64,000 nucleotides of DNA from Rhizobium etli 8C-3 (GTDB taxonomy: Bacteria; Pseudomonadota; Alphaproteobacteria; Rhizobiales; Rhizobiaceae). Position numbers and translations under genes: made by a program. The DNA is taken from positions 3,923,501-3,987,500 of the forward strand of contig NZ_CP017241.1 in NCBI RefSeq assembly GCF_001908375.1, written 5' to 3'. The notes beneath the pieces are model-generated. The model ran no database searches. It was not told the DNA's origin and saw nothing but the letters and a program-made list of their open reading frames with translations. Shown piece by piece: positions 9,472-18,139 of the stretch. Each line of letters opens with the position of its first letter. Positions within the stretch are counted from its first letter, which is position 1.

Positions 9472-9953
9472 GGTCTCTTATCCCGAAATCAAACTGCGCT
9501 CATCCCGGTAAGCCGGAAGACTTGGCGGGCGGCATCGGCAGTTGCCAGAAAATTGAATGACGGAGCAGCAGCATATGCCGCGATCTTTCCGCAGTTGCGC
9601 GCGGCTTTATCATCATTTTCGCCGCGCGTCACTATGGATCGATCGGTAGGAGGAGGGCCTTCGCATGTACCTGTCGCATCTACGTCCGTAACCTCAAATG
9701 ATATTGGGCTTCTTGCGCGTTTGCTCGTTCTCCCGGATGCGGGATGCCTCATATGCGCTTATTCTCGCGACGACGCCCTGCTGTTCGGCCAGGGGTACCC
9801 GGGGCCCGCAGGGGGCTTGCGCCTCCAAGTCACCTCGTCCGCCACCACAGCGGCCGAGACAGCGTCGAAAGGCACCACGCGCCATGCCCGGCCGCACAAA
9901 CGGCAAAGGCCGGCGCAAGGCCGGCCCTGGTACTTCAAGACGAGGAGGGTGGC
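9472..9953. other. Intergenic stretch, 480 bp, no convincing gene
   Basis: Apart from the terminator at 9905-9926, I see no gene I can support. A minus-strand frame of 87 codons (9489-9752) has fair codon bias at its 3' end but resembles nothing and has no ribosome site. AGGAGGAGGG at 9649-9658 precedes an eight-codon plus-strand ORF that is probably chance. The promoter for rlmN should lie in the left part. Confidence 0.5.
9905..9926 (-). terminator. Intrinsic terminator after the IalB-like gene
   Basis: On the minus strand GGCCGGC, a five-base loop and GCCGGCC are followed by a short T-run (AAA at 9905-9907 on the plus strand). It lies about 30 bp beyond the stop of the IalB-like gene, in the right place for its transcription end. 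Confidence 0.7.
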
Positions 9954-10469
9954 TTACTTGCAGGTTTCGATCTGCTTCAGCGAAGCGGAGATACCGGAGA
10001 GCGAGTAGCTGTAGGACGTGGCGGTGCCTCGGCGCGACGTCGCGTTGACCGTCATCGACTTGCCGCCCTTCATGGCTGCCACAAGCGCGGGCTCCTGCGC
10101 CGCGTTCTCGACCCAGCCGGCCTTATCCTTGGTGAACATGACGAAGGTCTTGTTGTCGATGACGACTTCGATCTTCGAACCGTCCTTGACAGTGTAGCCC
10201 ATCATGGCCTGCGGCTCGTAGGAGATGTTCTGGCCAGGACGCTGCGAGACGATGAAGAAGTTGTCGCCGTGGTCGATTCCCGCCGGCTTCTTTTCGGTCG
10301 GCACGGACAGCACATAGCAAACATTGCCGTTGCCCTGCTTGTAGGAATAGGCGCCCCAGGCCTGGAATTGCTGGATGCGCGTGGGCGCAGCAGCGGTCTG
10401 CTGCGCTCCTGCAGTTACGGCAGTGATGAGAACGAGTGCGAGAGCGGATACGATACTTTTTACAAACAT
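9954..10469 (-). CDS. Invasion-associated locus B (IalB) family protein
   Basis: Exported protein of the IalB family, named from Bartonella, where it aids entry into erythrocytes; rhizobial members are periplasmic with no settled role. 171 residues with a clear signal peptide (MFVKSIVSALALVLITAVTAGAQ). QAWGAYSYKQGNGNVCYVLS and the C-terminal LKQIETCK give a pair of Cys likely to form a disulfide, as in the family. It is monocistronic, with its own terminator downstream. Family assignment is firm; function in this organism is unknown. Confidence 0.88.
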   Translation of the reverse strand: MFVKSIVSALALVLITAVTAGAQQTAAAPTRIQQFQAWGAYSYKQGNGNVCYVLSVPTEKKPAGIDHGDNFFIVSQRPGQNISYEPQAMMGYTVKDGSKIEVVIDNKTFVMFTKDKAGWVENAAQEPALVAAMKGGKSMTVNATSRRGTATSYSYSLSGISASLKQIETCK

Positions 10470-10808
10470 GGATTTCCTGCCGGTTCTTGCGATTCAGCGC
10501 CCTGTCGGAGCGAGCGGCGTCTTCGTCACGATCTGCTTTATTTTGACTTAATTCAGGTTACCAAAGCGTCAACGGAGCCTGCGAATTGTCTACAAGTGTG
10601 TCATTCCGGCCTGAGTGTTAACGTATAACGCGATTGCGCCCCGCGACGACATTCTGCCCTGATGCGTGGATGCCATCCCTTCGAGAAGATTTAAGACATA
10701 AAGATTCAGGCAAGAGTTTGACCTTCCAATATTCCATCGAAGGGTCATTAAGACCTTGGAAATCCGTCGAAGAATTGCCCGAGCACAGGTGCTGGAAGCC
10801 GAAACGGC
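10470..10808. other. Intergenic stretch, 340 bp
   Basis: Upstream region of the IalB-like gene and downstream of the DUF1232 gene. No supported gene. The plus-strand frame ending in TAG at ~10812 reads as ~36 codons of plausible bias (…IKTLEIRRRIARAQVLEAETA) but has an upstream stop and no start codon, so it may be a gene remnant or chance. Confidence 0.45.
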
Positions 10809-11198
10809 CTAGATCGTTTTCATGCCTTCCGGCTGGTCGGCCAGCGCGCGATCCGCCGCCTCGTAGTGCTTCGCTTTCATATGGCTGTTGACCATCGCGA
10901 AAGCCGCAGAGAGAACGGCAATATCGTCCGAAAAGCCGATCAGCATAAAGATGTCCGGAACCATGTCGAACGGCAGGATGAAATAGGCGAGTGCCGCAAG
11001 CAGGATGCCGCGTACACGCGTCGGCGTTTCGGGATCGAGCGCGCAATAGAAGCCTGCGACAAGGTCCCGTGAAAACGGAATCTGCCGCACCGCCCGCTTG
11101 AAGGTCGGCCAGAACCTTTTTCGCACAGCCTTTTCCCGCCGGCTCTGGGTATCTTCGTCCCCGGGCAGCAGGATTTCACCGAACTTGACCTCGTCCAT
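10809..11198 (-). CDS. YkvA / DUF1232 family membrane protein
   Basis: Small inner-membrane protein of the DUF1232 (YkvA) family, function unknown. 129 residues; the family core is the short hydrophobic block LLAALAYFILPFDMVPDIF followed by GFSDDIAVL, which places Pro and Asp residues at a membrane boundary. The N-terminus is charged (residues 1-30). The ATG at 11198 is the natural start. It follows the pterin dehydratase gene on the same strand with ~50 bp between them and may be cotranscribed. Confidence 0.87.
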   Translation of the reverse strand: MDEVKFGEILLPGDEDTQSRREKAVRKRFWPTFKRAVRQIPFSRDLVAGFYCALDPETPTRVRGILLAALAYFILPFDMVPDIFMLIGFSDDIAVLSAAFAMVNSHMKAKHYEAADRALADQPEGMKTI

Positions 11199-11249
11199 TC
11201 CCGTTTTCCCTTTGGTGCATGCGCAGATATGGTGATGGCTTCGACAGAT

Positions 11250-11552
11250 TCAATCAATCTGGCCGGCAGCCTTGTCCATCGCCTTGGCAAGCTTGAAGTC
11301 GAGCTCGGTCAATCCGCCCGCATCATGCGTGTTCAGCTTCACCTCCACCCTGGAATAGACATTGAACCATTCGGGATGGTGGTTGAGCTTTTCTGCCACA
11401 AGCGCCGCCTTGGTCATGAAGCCGAAGGCTTCGACGAAGCTTGCGAATTTGAACGTTTTCGAGATCGATCCCAAACCCTCGTCCAAAGACCAGCCCGCCA
11501 ATCCGGCAATCTGACTGTCGATCGCGCTCCGTGCCAGTTTCTCCTGTTTCAT
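11250..11552 (-). CDS. phhB: 4a-hydroxytetrahydrobiopterin dehydratase
   Basis: Pterin-4a-carbinolamine dehydratase, which recycles the pterin cofactor of aromatic amino-acid hydroxylases; in bacteria lacking those enzymes it may serve molybdopterin or folate metabolism. 100 residues, the usual size. The catalytic motif is seen as [13 protein letters not shown], with the paired His, followed by [14 protein letters not shown] choose the ATG at 11552 because GGAG lies nine bases upstream; the ATG at 11567 has its purine run touching the start codon. No phenylalanine hydroxylase gene is in the window. Confidence 0.9.
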   Translation of the reverse strand: MKQEKLARSAIDSQIAGLAGWSLDEGLGSISKTFKFASFVEAFGFMTKAALVAEKLNHHPEWFNVYSRVEVKLNTHDAGGLTELDFKLAKAMDKAAGQID

Positions 11553-11958
11553 GTCATCGTGCTCCATCCCCTTGGATCGGTTCTCATCGTAAAACGTGTC
11601 AACCTTCTCTTTGTTTGCATGGGCAAATTGCCGCTCTGCGCTCGCCGAAGGCGTTTTCGCCCATTTTTACAAGAAACAGCGGGCTTGCCTATCGGTTCAA
11701 GATTGATCCGGCAGGTAAACAGCCCGACAGACGCTCGATCGCAGTCGCGCAAGCCCACGGCATTGCATTTCAGGACAATGCACCCGCCGTGTGCGGCTTG
11801 AGGATTTCGAAGAATTCGATCTTTTCCTCGCAATGGAGCGCGCCGAGCTTGGCGCGATGGCGTCGGGCGCCGCGATAGAATGCTATTCGGCAATGGCGCG
11901 CTTCAACCGGCGAAGATATTGCCAGACCCCCGTTCCGGGGCCTGGAAGGCTTCGCCCC
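11553..11958. other. Gap between pterin dehydratase and thpR, with coding-like fragments
   Basis: No complete gene can be supported. On the minus strand a run ending VWQYLRRLKRAIAE then TAG (stop near 11880) is followed in another frame by FYRGARRHRAKLGALHCEEKIEFFEILKPH…, ending in TGA near 11776. Both have GC-rich third positions and neither has a start. This could be a broken small gene, an unrecognised frameshift, or chance. A plus-strand frame (GTG at 11791) over the same bases is equally unconvincing. Confidence 0.4.
11922..11945 (-). terminator. Hairpin just after thpR
   Basis: CCAG-A-CCCC (11922-11930) pairs with GGGG-C-CTGG (11937-11945) about 14 bp beyond the thpR stop. There is no T-run, so this is a weak or Rho-assisted 3' end at best. 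Confidence 0.4.
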
Positions 11959-12552
11959 CTACACGAGGCTCTTGACCGGCTGCATCGCATTGGTGGACAA
12001 ACTTGGCGCCGACCAAGCCTCGCTCAGCGGGAAGACTTCTTCCGTCAGATAGGGCCCGCCGCCGACCGATTCGCGCGAAGAAAGCAGCACGAAGCGTGGA
12101 ACGGTGAAGGATGAAGTCTGGAAATTGCCTCGACTGGAAAGGTAGTGGACGACGTCATCGACGCGCGCGGACTTCATCCGCGCCAGCGTCACATGCGGGG
12201 TAAATTTTCGGGGATCCGGCGGCAGGCCGATCCGCTGGCAGATGCGCTCGATTTCGGCCTGCAGCGCATACATTTCCGGCGAGGGCGAAACGCCGGCCCA
12301 CACGGAATGCGGTTTCTTGGAGCCGAAAGAGCCGATGCCGTCAAGGCGTATCTGGAATTCGGGCCGATCGATCCGGTCCAGACGCTCAACGATCTCGTCA
12401 GCAGTGCGTCCATCGACATCGCCGATGAAGCGCAGCGTGATGTGGTAATTCTCCACATCGATCCATCTTGCACCGGGAAGACCACCGCGCAGCAATGAAA
12501 GGCTCATCGCCGCATTGCGCGGAATTTCGAGGGCGGTAAACAGTCTCGGCAT
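11959..12552 (-). CDS. thpR: RNA 2',3'-cyclic phosphodiesterase (2H family)
   Basis: Opens 2',3'-cyclic phosphate ends on RNA; formerly called 2'-5' RNA ligase. 197 residues with the two HxTL motifs of the 2H phosphoesterases, YHITLRFIG (~residue 44) and PHVTLARM (~residue 125). The ATG at 12552 (MPRLFTALEIP) matches where homologues begin; the frame runs 15 codons further upstream without a better start. It is in the same orientation as the arylesterase gene, 68 bp after it. Confidence 0.9.
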   Translation of the reverse strand: MPRLFTALEIPRNAAMSLSLLRGGLPGARWIDVENYHITLRFIGDVDGRTADEIVERLDRIDRPEFQIRLDGIGSFGSKKPHSVWAGVSPSPEMYALQAEIERICQRIGLPPDPRKFTPHVTLARMKSARVDDVVHYLSSRGNFQTSSFTVPRFVLLSSRESVGGGPYLTEEVFPLSEAWSAPSLSTNAMQPVKSLV

Positions 12553-12620
12553 GACGAGCACTCCCCGAATCTTTTGCAGGTGCTCACACGGAATCACGCA
12601 TTCGAGACCCGCGCAAGCCC

Positions 12621-13265
12621 CTATTTCTTCACAGTAGAAATCGTCCCGATGAATTCCGTGACAGCCGGTTCCATCTTCTGAACCATTACATCAATCCCCT
12701 TCGCGTTCGGATGCATTCCATCCTCCAGCTTCAGACTGGTGTCCATCACGACACCGTCGAGGAAAAAAGGATAAAGCGGAACCTGATGTTTTTCCGCGAG
12801 TTTTTGGTAGATGGGATTGAAACGCGCGGCGTAGTCCCCACCCATGTTCGGCGGCGCCATGATGCCCACGAGCAGCACGGCGATGCCGCGATCCTTTAGC
12901 CGGGCAATCATCGTGTCCAAGTTCTTTTCGCTCTTTTCCGGGTCAATGCCGCGCAACGCATCGTTGGCGCCAAGCTCCAGGATGACGCCGTCGGTGCCGT
13001 CGGGGACCGACCAATCGATTCGCGCCAGCCCGCCGCTCGTCGTGTCCCCGGAAACGCCGGCATTGGCGATCGAGACATCGACGCCTTTGGCTTGCAAGAC
13101 CGCTTGCAGCTTCTCCGGAAAGCCGTCGCCGGGCGGCAATTGGTAGCCTGCCATCAGGCTGTCGCCGAAGCCGACAAGGTTGATCGTCGCAGCATTGGCA
13201 CCCGTTGCGAAAATCAGCGATGCGGCAATGACAGCGATGTGAAGCGCGGCAACTTTAAATCTCAT
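12621..13265 (-). CDS. Arylesterase / TesA-like SGNH hydrolase
   Basis: Periplasmic lipase-acylhydrolase of the SGNH (GDSL) family, related to E. coli TesA thioesterase I / lysophospholipase L1. 214 residues. Signal peptide MRFKVAALHIAVIAASLIFATGANA; catalytic Ser in block I GFGDSLMAGY, Gly in GVSGDTTSGG, Asn in LGANDALRG, and Asp/His in DGMHPN. Start is the ATG at 13265; the much longer frame upstream is antisense to the ABC ATPase. It is divergent from the ybbA-like gene by 54 bp, the same arrangement as tesA/ybbA in E. coli. Confidence 0.92.
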   Translation of the reverse strand: MRFKVAALHIAVIAASLIFATGANAATINLVGFGDSLMAGYQLPPGDGFPEKLQAVLQAKGVDVSIANAGVSGDTTSGGLARIDWSVPDGTDGVILELGANDALRGIDPEKSEKNLDTMIARLKDRGIAVLLVGIMAPPNMGGDYAARFNPIYQKLAEKHQVPLYPFFLDGVVMDTSLKLEDGMHPNAKGIDVMVQKMEPAVTEFIGTISTVKK

Positions 13266-13319
13266 GCTGCTTTCCCTAGATTGGCAAAGTCTTTGCAATT
13301 CATATAGGGCGATTTTCTG

Positions 13320-14027
13320 TTGGCAAAAACCATCATCGAGCTCAAGCAGGCAGATTTGACGCTGGGCAACGCGGCAGCCTCCGTTCATGTCTTGAAGGGC
13401 ATCGACCTTTCGGTCGCCGCCGGCGAGTCGGTCGGCATCGTCGGTCCATCGGGCTCGGGAAAGTCCACGCTGCTGATGGTCCTTGCCGGCCTTGAGAGGC
13501 TCGATAGCGGCGAGATCAACATAAACGACACGCCGTTGCACGCCCTCAGCGAGGATCAGGTCGCCGATTTCCGTGGCCGCAATATCGGCATCGTCTTTCA
13601 GTCGTTCCACCTGATCGCCAACATGACGGCACTTGAAAACGTCGCAGTCCCGCTTGAACTTGCGAATGTGGCGAACCCCTTCGACATTGCACGTCGCGAG
13701 TTGAAATCGGTCGGGCTCGGCGAGCGGCTGAGCCACTACCCGGGCCAGCTTTCGGGGGGCGAGCAGCAGCGTGTCGCCATCGCGCGCGCCCTTGCACCTT
13801 CGCCCGCCCTTCTCATCGCCGACGAACCGACCGGTAATCTCGACACCGATACCGGCCGCCAGATCGCCGATCTGCTCTTTTCCAAGCAGGCCGAACGCGG
13901 CATGACGCTGCTGCTCGTCACGCATGACGTCTTTCTTGCCGATCGCTGCTCGCGGCAGATCAAGGTCCGTTCGGGCAGGATCGAAGGCGACAGCGCAAAG
14001 CGCCATTCCGAAGCGGCCATCGCATGA
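13320..14027 (+). CDS. ABC transporter ATP-binding protein (YbbA/LolD-like)
   Basis: ATPase of a MacB/LolCDE-type mechanotransmission ABC system rather than a classical importer. 235 residues with Walker A GPSGSGKST (~residue 45), signature LSGGEQQRVAIARAL and Walker B LLIADEPTGNLD. Start appears to be a TTG at 13320; no ATG fits the conserved N-terminus. Its last four bases overlap the permease start (ATGA), so the two are coupled. Divergent from the TesA-like hydrolase, as with E. coli ybbA-ybbP beside tesA. Confidence 0.9.
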   Translation: MAKTIIELKQADLTLGNAAASVHVLKGIDLSVAAGESVGIVGPSGSGKSTLLMVLAGLERLDSGEININDTPLHALSEDQVADFRGRNIGIVFQSFHLIANMTALENVAVPLELANVANPFDIARRELKSVGLGERLSHYPGQLSGGEQQRVAIARALAPSPALLIADEPTGNLDTDTGRQIADLLFSKQAERGMTLLLVTHDVFLADRCSRQIKVRSGRIEGDSAKRHSEAAIA

Positions 14028-16567
14028 AGCTCGTCGCCCCGCGCACCGCGTTTGCCTTCCGCCTTGCCCTTCGCGAACTGCGTGGCGGTTTCAGGGGCTT
14101 TTACATCTTCCTTGCCTGTATCGCGCTCGGTACCGGCGCGATCGCCGCTGTCAACTCCATCTCGCAATCGATCACCGCTTCGATCGCTTCCCAGGGCCAG
14201 GAACTGCTTGCCGGCGACGTCCGCTTCGAGCTGAACAATCGTGAAGCAACCGAGCCGGAGATGGATTTCCTGCGGAGCCTTGGACAAGTTTCCATCTCAA
14301 CCGGTCTTCGTTCCATGGCACGAAAGCCGGACGGGTCCGATCAGGCACTCGTTGAGGTCAAGTCGGTGGACGATACCTATCCGCTTTACGGCAAATTCAC
14401 CGCCGAACCGGAGCACCCGCTCGCCGCTCTGCTTTCCGATCAGAACGGAACCTACGGCGCTGTTGCAGCACCTCTCTTGCTGGAACGGCTCGGTCTTGCA
14501 GTCGGCGACGAGATACTGCTTGGCAATGCCACCCTCAGCATCACCGGCACGGTGAAGACCGAGCCGGACGCGCTTTCAGAAGGTTTCGGATTTGCGCCAC
14601 GGCTTTTGGTCAGCCGCCAGGCCCTGGTTGCGTCCGGGCTCATCCAGACCGGCAGCCTTGTCGAGCATGTCTACAAAATCAAGCTCGATGCGCCCTCAGA
14701 GCGCGCAAACGTGCGCGACCGCGCCACCAGGGAGTTCCCATCGGCGGGCTGGTCGATCCGAACCAGCGACCGCGCGGCTCCGTCTCTGACCGAAAATATT
14801 ACCCGCTTCTCGCAGTTCCTTACGCTCGTCGGCCTTACCGCACTCATCGTCGGCGGTGTCGGCGTCGCCAACGCCGTCCGGGCCTTTCTGGATGCGAAGC
14901 GCACGACGATCGCGACGTTCAAGTGCCTGGGGGCTCCTGCTGCCGTCGTCGTCCTTGTCTATCTCTTCCAGATTGCGATCATCGCATCTGCCGGCATCCT
15001 GTTGGGCCTCGTCATCGGCGCCTTGTCGCCGATGCTTGCCGCACAATTTTTGGCACAGTTCCTGCCGGTTTCCACCGAACCGACGCTTTATCCGAACGCG
15101 CTGCTGCTGGCCGCGCTCTTCGGCATCCTGACCACTCTCGCCTTTGCCATCATGCCGCTCGGCCATGCCCGGGAAGTGCCTGCAACCGCGCTCTTCCGCG
15201 AACAGGGCTTTGAGGCACGCCGCCTGCCCTCGTTGCCCTATATTTTGCTTGCCGCGCTCTTCATGGCGGCGCTTGCCGGTCTTGCGATCCTCACCGCCTA
15301 TGACCGATACATCGCCGTCATCTTCGTCGGCGCGATTGTTTTTGCCTTCGTCATCTTGCGCGCCGTCGCAGCACTGATCGCCTGGCTCGCCAAGCGCAGC
15401 CCGCGGGTCAGTTCACCGGCGCTCAGGCTTGCAATCGGCAACATCCATCGCCCTGGCGCACTGACGCCGTCCGTCGTCCTCTCGCTCGGCCTTGGCCTCG
15501 CGCTGCTGGTCACCCTGACGCTCATCGACGGCAACCTGCGCCGGCAATTGACCGGCCGCATGGCAAACGGCGCACCGAATTTCTTCTTCGTCGACATCCA
15601 AAGCGCTGAGGTCGAAAACTTCCGCAACCTGATCAGCCGGCAGGCGCCGGCAGGCAAGCTCGTCGAAGTTCCGATGCTGCGGGGCCGCATTCTGGCGCTG
15701 AACGGCACGGACGTGACCAAGATCCAGGTTCCGCCAGGCGGCCAGTGGGTGCTGCGGGGCGACCGCGGCATCACCTATTCCGAGACGATACCGGAAAACG
15801 CCTCGTTGACAGAGGGAAGCTGGTGGCCGCAGGACTACAGCGGCGAACCGCTTGTTTCCTTCTCCTCCGAAGAAGCCAGGGAACTCGGCCTCAAAATCGG
15901 CGATACCGTCACCGTAAACGTGCTCGGCCGTAACCTGACGGCCAGGATCGCAAACTTGCGGAAGGTCGAGTGGGAATCGCTATCGATCAATTTCGTCATG
16001 GTCTTTTCGCCGAATACCTTCCGCGGAGCTCCGCATGCATGGCTGGCAACGCTGACCGATCCTTCGGCGACGCCGGCCATCGAAGCGTCGATCCTGAAAT
16101 CGGTGACCAATACCTACCCGACGATCACCAGCGTGCGCGTCAAGGACGCGATCGATATCGTAAACACGCTGGTTGCGCAGCTTGCAACTGCAATCCGCGC
16201 CGCCGCCTCCGTAGCGCTCGTCTCCTCTGTTCTGGTGCTCGCCGGCGCGCTTGCTGCCGGTAACCGGGCCCGAACGCACGACGCCGTCGTCCTGAAGACG
16301 CTTGGCGCGACGCGGGCGATGCTCATCCGCGCCTTCAGCTACGAATATCTGATCCTGGGGGTTGCAACAGCGGTCTTTGCATTGATCGCCGGCGGCGCTG
16401 CGGCCTGGTTCATCGTCAGCCGCATCATGCGGATGCCTTCGACCTTCCTGCCGGATGTCGCCGGCCTCACGCTGGTCACCGCCCTGGTGCTGACAGTCGG
16501 CATCGGGCTCATCGGCACCTGGCGCATTCTCGGCCAGAAGGCAGCACCCGTTTTGCGCGAACTATGA
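14024..16567 (+). CDS. FtsX-like ABC permease (YbbP-like)
   Basis: Large inner-membrane protein, 847 residues, partner of the YbbA-like ATPase. One N-terminal membrane helix (GFYIFLACIALGTGAIA), a periplasmic domain, an FtsX block of several helices (~residues 260-380), a second central helix group, another periplasmic domain, and a C-terminal FtsX block ending WRILGQKAAPVLREL. The duplicated layout is typical of YbbP. The role is not settled; the linkage to a periplasmic acyl-hydrolase suggests envelope lipid or lipoprotein handling (inference). Confidence 0.9.
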   Translation: MKLVAPRTAFAFRLALRELRGGFRGFYIFLACIALGTGAIAAVNSISQSITASIASQGQELLAGDVRFELNNREATEPEMDFLRSLGQVSISTGLRSMARKPDGSDQALVEVKSVDDTYPLYGKFTAEPEHPLAALLSDQNGTYGAVAAPLLLERLGLAVGDEILLGNATLSITGTVKTEPDALSEGFGFAPRLLVSRQALVASGLIQTGSLVEHVYKIKLDAPSERANVRDRATREFPSAGWSIRTSDRAAPSLTENITRFSQFLTLVGLTALIVGGVGVANAVRAFLDAKRTTIATFKCLGAPAAVVVLVYLFQIAIIASAGILLGLVIGALSPMLAAQFLAQFLPVSTEPTLYPNALLLAALFGILTTLAFAIMPLGHAREVPATALFREQGFEARRLPSLPYILLAALFMAALAGLAILTAYDRYIAVIFVGAIVFAFVILRAVAALIAWLAKRSPRVSSPALRLAIGNIHRPGALTPSVVLSLGLGLALLVTLTLIDGNLRRQLTGRMANGAPNFFFVDIQSAEVENFRNLISRQAPAGKLVEVPMLRGRILALNGTDVTKIQVPPGGQWVLRGDRGITYSETIPENASLTEGSWWPQDYSGEPLVSFSSEEARELGLKIGDTVTVNVLGRNLTARIANLRKVEWESLSINFVMVFSPNTFRGAPHAWLATLTDPSATPAIEASILKSVTNTYPTITSVRVKDAIDIVNTLVAQLATAIRAAASVALVSSVLVLAGALAAGNRARTHDAVVLKTLGATRAMLIRAFSYEYLILGVATAVFALIAGGAAAWFIVSRIMRMPSTFLPDVAGLTLVTALVLTVGIGLIGTWRILGQKAAPVLREL

Positions 16568-16746
16568 AAACTGCGACTGACGAAGTCCTTCACCTTACGG
16601 CGATTTAACCCGATCGCGGGTTGCAAGGGCCTTGTTTGCGAAAGGCGAAAGGCTCATATTACCGCTAGGCATGCTGGAGCTCCGCAGCGGCGCCCGGGTC
16701 GTATAGCCCGACACCGTATTCCCATCGGAGCTTTTAAGAGGAAACT

Positions 16747-17475
16747 ATGGCTGACCTTCGTAACTACCAAACCCGCGCACAAACTGGCGAGATGATCGAT
16801 CAGGGCCTGCGCTCCTACATGCTCAAGGTCTACAACCTGATGGCGCTGGGTCTGGCGATCACGGGTGTAGCGGCATTTCTGTCATTCCAGCTCGCTTTTG
16901 CCGATGGTCAATTGACCGCCTTCGGCCAGGCGATCTATGTGAGCCCGCTGAAGTGGGTCGTGATCTTAGCTCCGCTGGCTCTGGTGTTTTTCCTGAGCTT
17001 CCGGATCGGCCGCATGAGCGTTTCCGCAGCGCAGACGACCTTCTGGGTCTATGCCGCGCTGGTCGGATTGTCACTGTCGTCGCTGCTGCTGATCTACACG
17101 GGCGAGAGCGTCGTTCAGACGTTCTTCATCACGGCGGCCTCCTTCGGCGCCCTGTCGCTCTACGGCTACTCGACAAAGCGTGACCTGTCGGCGATGGGCT
17201 CGTTCCTGATCATGGGCCTCTTCGGCCTGATCATTGCTTCGCTCGTCAACATCTTCCTGGCCTCCTCGGCGATGCAGTTCGCGATCTCCGTGATCGGTGT
17301 CCTGATCTTTGCAGGCCTTACGGCCTACGACACGCAGCGAATCAAGGAAATGTACTTCGAAGCCGATGATGTTGCCGTTGCCGGCCGGAAGGCGATCATA
17401 GGCGCGCTGACGCTCTACCTCGACTTCATCAACCTGTTCATGTTCCTGTTGCAGTTCCTCGGCAACCGCAGGTAA
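16747..17475 (+). CDS. Bax inhibitor-1 / YccA family membrane protein
   Basis: Inner-membrane protein of the BI-1 (TMBIM) family, 242 residues with seven predicted helices. Bacterial members include YccA, which modulates FtsH proteolysis, and BsYetJ, a pH-sensitive calcium leak. ASFGALSLYGYSTKRDLSAMGSF and GLTAYDTQRIKEMY carry the paired acidic/arginine positions characteristic of the family. GAGG lies upstream of the ATG at 16747, and a strong terminator follows. Monocistronic. Confidence 0.93.
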   Translation: MADLRNYQTRAQTGEMIDQGLRSYMLKVYNLMALGLAITGVAAFLSFQLAFADGQLTAFGQAIYVSPLKWVVILAPLALVFFLSFRIGRMSVSAAQTTFWVYAALVGLSLSSLLLIYTGESVVQTFFITAASFGALSLYGYSTKRDLSAMGSFLIMGLFGLIIASLVNIFLASSAMQFAISVIGVLIFAGLTAYDTQRIKEMYFEADDVAVAGRKAIIGALTLYLDFINLFMFLLQFLGNRR

Positions 17476-17491
17476 CTGGACAGCATCACTG

Positions 17492-17517
17492 AAAAGGCGG
17501 CTCCGGCCGCCTTTTTT
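17492..17517 (+). terminator. Intrinsic terminator after the BI-1 gene
   Basis: GGCGGC (17496-17501), TCCG loop, GCCGCC (17506-17511), then six T. The A-run before the stem extends the pairing. It lies about 20 bp after the stop codon, a textbook intrinsic terminator. Confidence 0.92.
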
Positions 17518-17576
17518 ATTGCACGTCAGGTCATGGAGTGTTTTCTAAAGGCATTCATCAACGACCGGCCGGCCCA

Positions 17577-18134
17577 ATGCCTTTCCTTCTTCGTGACGCC
17601 ACCCTTTCCGACCTTCCCGCAATCGCGGAAATCTATCGCGACTCAGTCCTCAATGGCGTTGCGAGCTACGAGATCATCCCACCTTCCGAAGCGGAGATGA
17701 CCACTCGCTTCTGCGCCAATACCAGTTCTGGATATCCCTATATCGCAGCGGTTGACCAGAATGGAGCCCTGCTCGGCTATGCCTATGCTTCCGCTTTCCG
17801 CACCCGGCCTGCCTATCGCTGGATGGTGGAGGATTCGATCTATCTCGCGCCTGCAGCACGCGGCCTTGGCATCGGCCGGGCACTGCTAACAGCGCTGATT
17901 TCACGCTGCACGCAACTGGGCTTCCGCCAGATGGTCGCCGTCATCGGCGGCGCCCATCCGGCTTCGATCGCGCTTCATCGCGCACTAGGCTTCGAAGAGA
18001 CCGGTCTGCTGAAGGGTAGCGGCTACAAACACGGCCGCTGGCTCGACACGATGATCATGCAGCGGCCGCTCGGCGATGGCAAGGACAGCGATCCTGATCC
18101 GTCGGTCTATCCCGGCACTCTGTTTGAGGTCTGA
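17577..18134 (+). CDS. GNAT family N-acetyltransferase (phosphinothricin-acetyltransferase-like)
   Basis: Acetyl-CoA dependent N-acetyltransferase, 185 residues, closest in layout to the phosphinothricin / methionine-sulfoximine acetyltransferases (Pat/YncA). Seen are EIYRDSVLNGVASYE, VEDSIYLAPAARGLGIGRALL (acetyl-CoA loop with R-G-x-G-I-G) and HRALGFEETG. The ATG at 17577 (MPFLLRDA) fits the domain start; an in-frame ATG at 17538 adds 13 unlikely residues. The real substrate may be an amino-acid analogue; not decidable here. Confidence 0.88.
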   Translation: MPFLLRDATLSDLPAIAEIYRDSVLNGVASYEIIPPSEAEMTTRFCANTSSGYPYIAAVDQNGALLGYAYASAFRTRPAYRWMVEDSIYLAPAARGLGIGRALLTALISRCTQLGFRQMVAVIGGAHPASIALHRALGFEETGLLKGSGYKHGRWLDTMIMQRPLGDGKDSDPDPSVYPGTLFEV

Positions 18135-18139
18135 CGCCG

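Noticed and set aside
9649..9692. AGGAGG followed by an eight-codon plus-strand ORF
   Set aside because: Strong ribosome-like site, but the peptide is tiny and nothing follows it; probably chance in a GC-rich gap.
9489..9752. 87-codon minus-strand frame between rlmN and the IalB-like gene
   Set aside because: No ribosome site and no recognisable family, although its last codons have fair bias.
10700..10812. Open plus-strand stretch ending …ARAQVLEAETA
   Set aside because: Has an upstream stop and no start codon; could be a remnant but cannot be supported.
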